8,769 bases of DNA from UMGS902 sp045538895 (GTDB lineage Bacteria > Bacillota > Clostridia > Oscillospirales > CAG-272), in assembly GCA_045538895.1 (NCBI GenBank), contig JAZQEH010000101.1, positions 1 to 8,769 on the forward strand, in the 5' to 3' direction. This document shows positions 7,041 through 8,769 of this stretch, piece by piece (the stretch's first letter is position 1; each line of letters begins with the position of its first letter). Position numbers and translations under genes: made by a program. The notes under the pieces were generated by a model. That model saw only the letters and a list, made by a program, of their open reading frames with translations. It searched no databases and was not told where the DNA came from.

Positions 7041-7078
7041 AAAAAAATAGCATTAGGGAGTATACCCCTAATGCTATT
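7041..7078 (-). terminator. Hairpin terminator of the upstream orf93-GNAT unit
   Basis: A 13-base-pair perfect stem, 7066-7078 with 7046-7058, and a 7-base loop. Read on the minus strand it is followed by a run of Ts (7047-7041, the first two in the stem). It lies 35 bases after the GNAT stop codon. The same palindrome overlaps the probable feoA operator, so termination may be only one of its roles. Confidence 0.7.
7053..7071. promoter_or_regulatory. Candidate DtxR/IdeR-type iron box of feoAB
   Basis: A 19-base block starting TTAGG and ending CCTAA, with 9 bases between. The known DtxR/IdeR operator consensus is also a 19-mer with TTAGG and CCTAA at its ends. It would overlap the start region of transcription from the TATAAT at 7081-7076, a good place for iron-dependent repression of feoAB. 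The central 9 bases do not match the consensus well, and the match is by eye. Confidence 0.5.
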
Positions 7079-7104
7079 ATATTTATGACGTTGTGAAATA
7101 GTGA
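7076..7104 (-). promoter_or_regulatory. Probable promoter of feoAB
   Basis: A perfect TATAAT on the minus strand (7081-7076). At 17 bases spacing the -35 position reads TCACTA (7104-7099), which is poor, so activity may depend on an activator or be modest. Transcription would begin near 7069, inside the palindrome, so feoAB RNA would not carry the complete hairpin. Confidence 0.5.
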
Positions 7105-7112
7105 TACGAATA

Positions 7113-7658
7113 TTACAGTTTCTTTACCATTAATATTTCATTTAGCATAGTGCCGTCTTTGAGGCATAGTGCATTGGGTTTTTCGCCAACTTTGACAAAC
7201 CCTGCTTTTTCATATAATCTGATGGCACGTTCGTTTTTATTTATTACTTCAAGCTCAAGCTGCTTTATGCCTTGTTCGGTAGCAATATGTATCAATTCTT
7301 TTAACAACAACTTACCAATTCCAAGTCCCCAATAATCTTTACAGATCGCTATGCCAATCCCCGCACGATGCTTCGTACGCATCTGCGAATAGCGGTTTAG
7401 ATTGCAATTACCTATAATCTTGCCGTCAATTTCACAAGCAATCATTAAATCATTGCTTGAATTTGAAATATTGTCTAAAAACTTTTGCTCGCTTTCAATC
7501 GGTATATTTGCTTCTTCAGGTTCACGTGTCAAAAAATCCGTTTCGGAGCATGTTGTTTTGAGGTATTCAAGCATTTGCTCGGCATCTTCTTTTGTAGGAC
7601 TGCGAAAAATTGCAACAGTACCATTCTTAAGAATAACACTTTTCTTTTGAAATATCAT
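7113..7658 (-). CDS. GNAT family N-acetyltransferase
   Basis: A 181-residue single-domain GNAT protein that would transfer acetyl from acetyl-CoA to an amine; the substrate is unknown. The acetyl-CoA motif A is seen as GIAICKDYWGLGIGKLLL (102-119, with the WGLGIG pyrophosphate loop). Motif B is INKNERAIRLYEKAGFVKVG (139-158). The N-terminal strand RSPTKEDAEQMLEYL is typical of RimI/RimJ-like members. The start at 7658 has AAGGAG about 11 bases upstream, a slightly long spacing. The gene follows the 93-residue unknown gene by 43 bases with no hairpin between, so both probably share the SAM-riboswitch transcript, ending at the hairpin 7078-7041. An antibiotic- or peptide-modifying role cannot be told from sequence. 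Confidence 0.9.
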   Translation of the reverse strand: MIFQKKSVILKNGTVAIFRSPTKEDAEQMLEYLKTTCSETDFLTREPEEANIPIESEQKFLDNISNSSNDLMIACEIDGKIIGNCNLNRYSQMRTKHRAGIGIAICKDYWGLGIGKLLLKELIHIATEQGIKQLELEVINKNERAIRLYEKAGFVKVGEKPNALCLKDGTMLNEILMVKKL

Positions 7659-7701
7659 AAAAGATTACGCTCCTTTGAAACTGTTCAATATTAAATCTGT
7701 A

Positions 7702-7983
7702 CTATTTTAAAACGTCACGGTAGTCAATTTTAATCAGAGGATCATTGCCGATTTTGGTTGCCGCCTGAAATGCGATGCGGCCGATAAATCCCACGTAGTT
7801 AATTGTCATATCGTTATTAATAGCAAGAATAGTGTCTGCTTCTTTTTGTGTTGGTTTTGTGCCGTCACAGAAAGTAAAGCCTTCATTTTCTGCATCCTGC
7901 AGAAAACGTTTTCCGATTTCTGCGGTTGCAAGATAAATATAGATTCTGCCGGTATGTGCGGATAATAAAGATTTGATGCTCAT
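7702..7983 (-). CDS. Small protein of unknown function (93 aa) under a SAM riboswitch
   Basis: A 93-residue protein that I do not recognise as a characterised family. It begins MSIKSLLSAHTGRIYIYLAT and contains AEIGKRFLQDAENEGFTF (21-38) and a C-terminal half with INYVGFIGRIAFQAA (61-75). No signal peptide or membrane helix is evident and it looks globular and cytosolic, mixed alpha/beta, with a single Cys39. The start at 7983 has CGGAG 9 bases upstream. Extending the frame further left would translate the riboswitch and is rejected. The promoter and SAM-I-family riboswitch with terminator lie immediately upstream and the GNAT gene 43 bases downstream. SAM control suggests a link to methionine, cysteine or methylation metabolism, which is inference only. 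Confidence 0.75.
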   Translation of the reverse strand: MSIKSLLSAHTGRIYIYLATAEIGKRFLQDAENEGFTFCDGTKPTQKEADTILAINNDMTINYVGFIGRIAFQAATKIGNDPLIKIDYRDVLK

Positions 7984-8029
7984 AGTATACACTCCGTTTT
8001 TTGTTATTCCATAAAGGGGCGTATATAAC

Positions 8030-8057
8030 AAAAAACACCCATCGTTACGATAGATGC
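8030..8057 (-). terminator. Expression-platform terminator of the SAM riboswitch
   Basis: CATCTATCG (8056-8048) pairs with CGATGGGTG (8044-8036), loop TAA, nine pairs including two G-U, followed by TTTTTT (8035-8030). The 5' arm can instead pair with CGATGGTGC (8083-8075), which contains the 3' strand of riboswitch stem P1. The two structures exclude each other, giving transcription-off when SAM holds P1. Confidence 0.85.
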
Positions 8058-8076
8058 AGTTAAAACTATTGTTTGC

Positions 8077-8160
8077 ACCATCGTTCAAGCATTGGCACCT
8101 TACGCTATACGCAGGTTGTCGGCGGTCATAGGGCTTGTCCCTCACGCACTCTTTATGGTT
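8077..8160 (-). ncRNA. SAM-I-family (S-box) riboswitch, short variant without P4
   Basis: On the minus strand the RNA matches the S-box core: AAAGAG, GAGGGACAAGCCCTATGA (P2b hairpin with kink-turn GA...TGA), GACAACC, and AAGGTGCCAAT. P1 is ACCAT (8159-8155) with ATGGT (8081-8077). P2a is GCG (8147-8145) with CGC (8124-8122), a compensated change from the usual GG(U)/(A)CC. The P2-loop pseudoknot is CAAG (8137-8134) with CTTG (8089-8086), at the expected positions but with changed bases. The P4 hairpin is missing: the pseudoknot strand runs straight into AACGATGG. Core position 43 (Thermoanaerobacter tengcongensis numbering) is A in place of G. SAM binding is expected to turn the 93-residue gene off. 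Confidence 0.88.
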
Positions 8161-8166
8161 TAAATA

Positions 8167-8195
8167 ATTATAACCGGTAGATTGCGAATTGTCAA
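8167..8195 (-). promoter_or_regulatory. Perfect-consensus promoter of the riboswitch transcript
   Basis: Read on the minus strand, TTGACA (8195-8190) and TATAAT (8172-8167) are separated by exactly 17 bases. Transcription should start near 8160, at the first bases of riboswitch stem P1. A promoter this strong fits a transcript controlled mainly by termination. Confidence 0.93.
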
Positions 8196-8218
8196 TAGTA
8201 TTTTTAGTATATATAAAG

Positions 8219-8250
8219 CAAAAAGAGTGTCGGGAAACCGACACTCTTTT
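8219..8250 (-). terminator. Rho-independent terminator of ppdK
   Basis: A 13-base-pair perfect stem (8221-8233 with 8238-8250) with loop TTTC on the minus strand, followed by a T tract (8224-8220, mostly the stem end). It lies 12 bases after the ppdK stop codon. Confidence 0.9.
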
Positions 8251-8262
8251 AATGTTAGAAAA

Positions 8263-8769
8263 TTACTTTCTAGGGTTGGAAATAGCTGCCTGAGCTGCTG
8301 CGAGTCTTGCGATCGGCACACGGAAAGGTGAGCAAGATACATAGTCAAGACCAATCTTGTGGCAGAATTCTACAGACGTGGGGTCACCACCGTGCTCGCC
8401 GCAGATACCAACGTGGAGGTTAGCATTTACAGGCTTGCCAAGGGTGATAGCCATGTTCATGAGCTTACCAACACCGGTCTGGTCGAGACGAGCAAAAGGA
8501 TCGTTCTCGAAGATCTTTGTGTCGTAGTAAGCGTCAAGGAACTTACCTGCGTCGTCACGGCTGAAACCGTAGGTCATCTGAGTAAGGTCGTTTGTACCGA
8601 AGCAGAAGAAGTCTGCGTTAGCAGCGATCTCATCAGCTGTGAGGCAAGCTCTGGGGATCTCGATCATTGTACCAACCTCGTACTCAAGAGCCATACCTGC
8701 AGCAGCGATCTCAGCGTCAGCTGTTTCAACAACAACCTTCTTAACGTACTTGAGCTCCTTGATCTCGCC
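8263..8769 (-). CDS. ppdK: Pyruvate, phosphate dikinase, C-terminal part
   Basis: The last 168 residues of a gene that enters from the right edge; the full protein is normally about 875 residues. The enzyme interconverts PEP + AMP + PPi and pyruvate + ATP + Pi in the cytosol; in anaerobes it often replaces or supplements pyruvate kinase. This part is the PEP/pyruvate-binding TIM barrel. Visible: GTMIEIPRACLTADEIA (33-49 of the part; Glu37 is a metal ligand), FGTNDLTQMTYGFSRDDAGKFL (57-78), DPFARLDQTGVGKL, the active-site loop GICGEHGGDP with catalytic Cys123, and SCSPFRVPIARLAAAQAAI (145-163). The frame stays open to base 8769, so the ATG at 8694 is not a real start. Codon use is strongly biased (GTT, GCT, AAG, CTT), suggesting high expression. 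Confidence 0.97.
   Translation of the reverse strand, partial: GEIKELKYVKKVVVETADAEIAAAGMALEYEVGTMIEIPRACLTADEIAANADFFCFGTNDLTQMTYGFSRDDAGKFLDAYYDTKIFENDPFARLDQTGVGKLMNMAITLGKPVNANLHVGICGEHGGDPTSVEFCHKIGLDYVSCSPFRVPIARLAAAQAAISNPRK

Noticed and set aside
7984..8244. An 87-codon leftward extension of the 93-residue gene
   Set aside because: It runs through the promoter, riboswitch and terminator; the ATG at 7983 has its own CGGAG site.

Overview
This 8.8 kb window looks like chromosomal DNA of a spore-forming, low-to-mid GC Gram-positive bacterium of the class Clostridia, probably from the Ruminococcaceae/Oscillospiraceae side. That placement is an inference from strong AGGAGG-type ribosome binding sites, a SAM-I-type riboswitch with a terminator platform, a clostridial type of FeoB, a LysM/GH18 protein of the spore-germination type, and pyruvate phosphate dikinase together with GTP-type PEP carboxykinase. 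No phage, IS transposase, CRISPR or rRNA signal was seen.

Layout. Bases 1-228 (minus) hold the N-terminus of PEP carboxykinase (pckG), with its promoter in 290-318. A 414-residue LysM-LysM-GH18-like protein follows on the minus strand (428-1672) and ends at a strong hairpin terminator. Divergent from it is enolase (1798-3060, plus), closed by a perfect terminator. A consensus promoter then drives a single tRNA-Lys(UUU) gene (3161-3236) with its own terminator, and 30 bases later the ribosome-associated ATPase gene ychF (3299-4393, plus). Between ychF and the convergent feoB lies a roughly 290-base mosaic of perfect hairpins bounded by nearly identical inverted ends (4394-4684).

The right part is all minus strand. 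Pyruvate phosphate dikinase (C-terminal part, 8263-8769) ends at a terminator. Next comes a perfect-consensus promoter and a SAM-I-family riboswitch that lacks the P4 hairpin (8077-8160), followed by its terminator. This riboswitch controls a 93-residue protein of unknown function and probably the GNAT acetyltransferase 43 bases downstream. A hairpin that is at once terminator-like and similar to a DtxR/IdeR iron box (7046-7078) separates that unit from the ferrous iron transporter genes feoA and feoB, which overlap by 10 bases.

How the genes fit together: eno, pckG and ppdK all act at the phosphoenolpyruvate node of central metabolism. feoA-feoB import Fe(II), probably under iron control. 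The unknown gene and its GNAT neighbour appear to respond to S-adenosylmethionine. The most interesting items are the unusual riboswitch with its unknown target gene, the palindromic mosaic between ychF and feoB, the combined promoter/operator/terminator before feoA, and a GH18-like protein whose catalytic acidic motif is degenerate.
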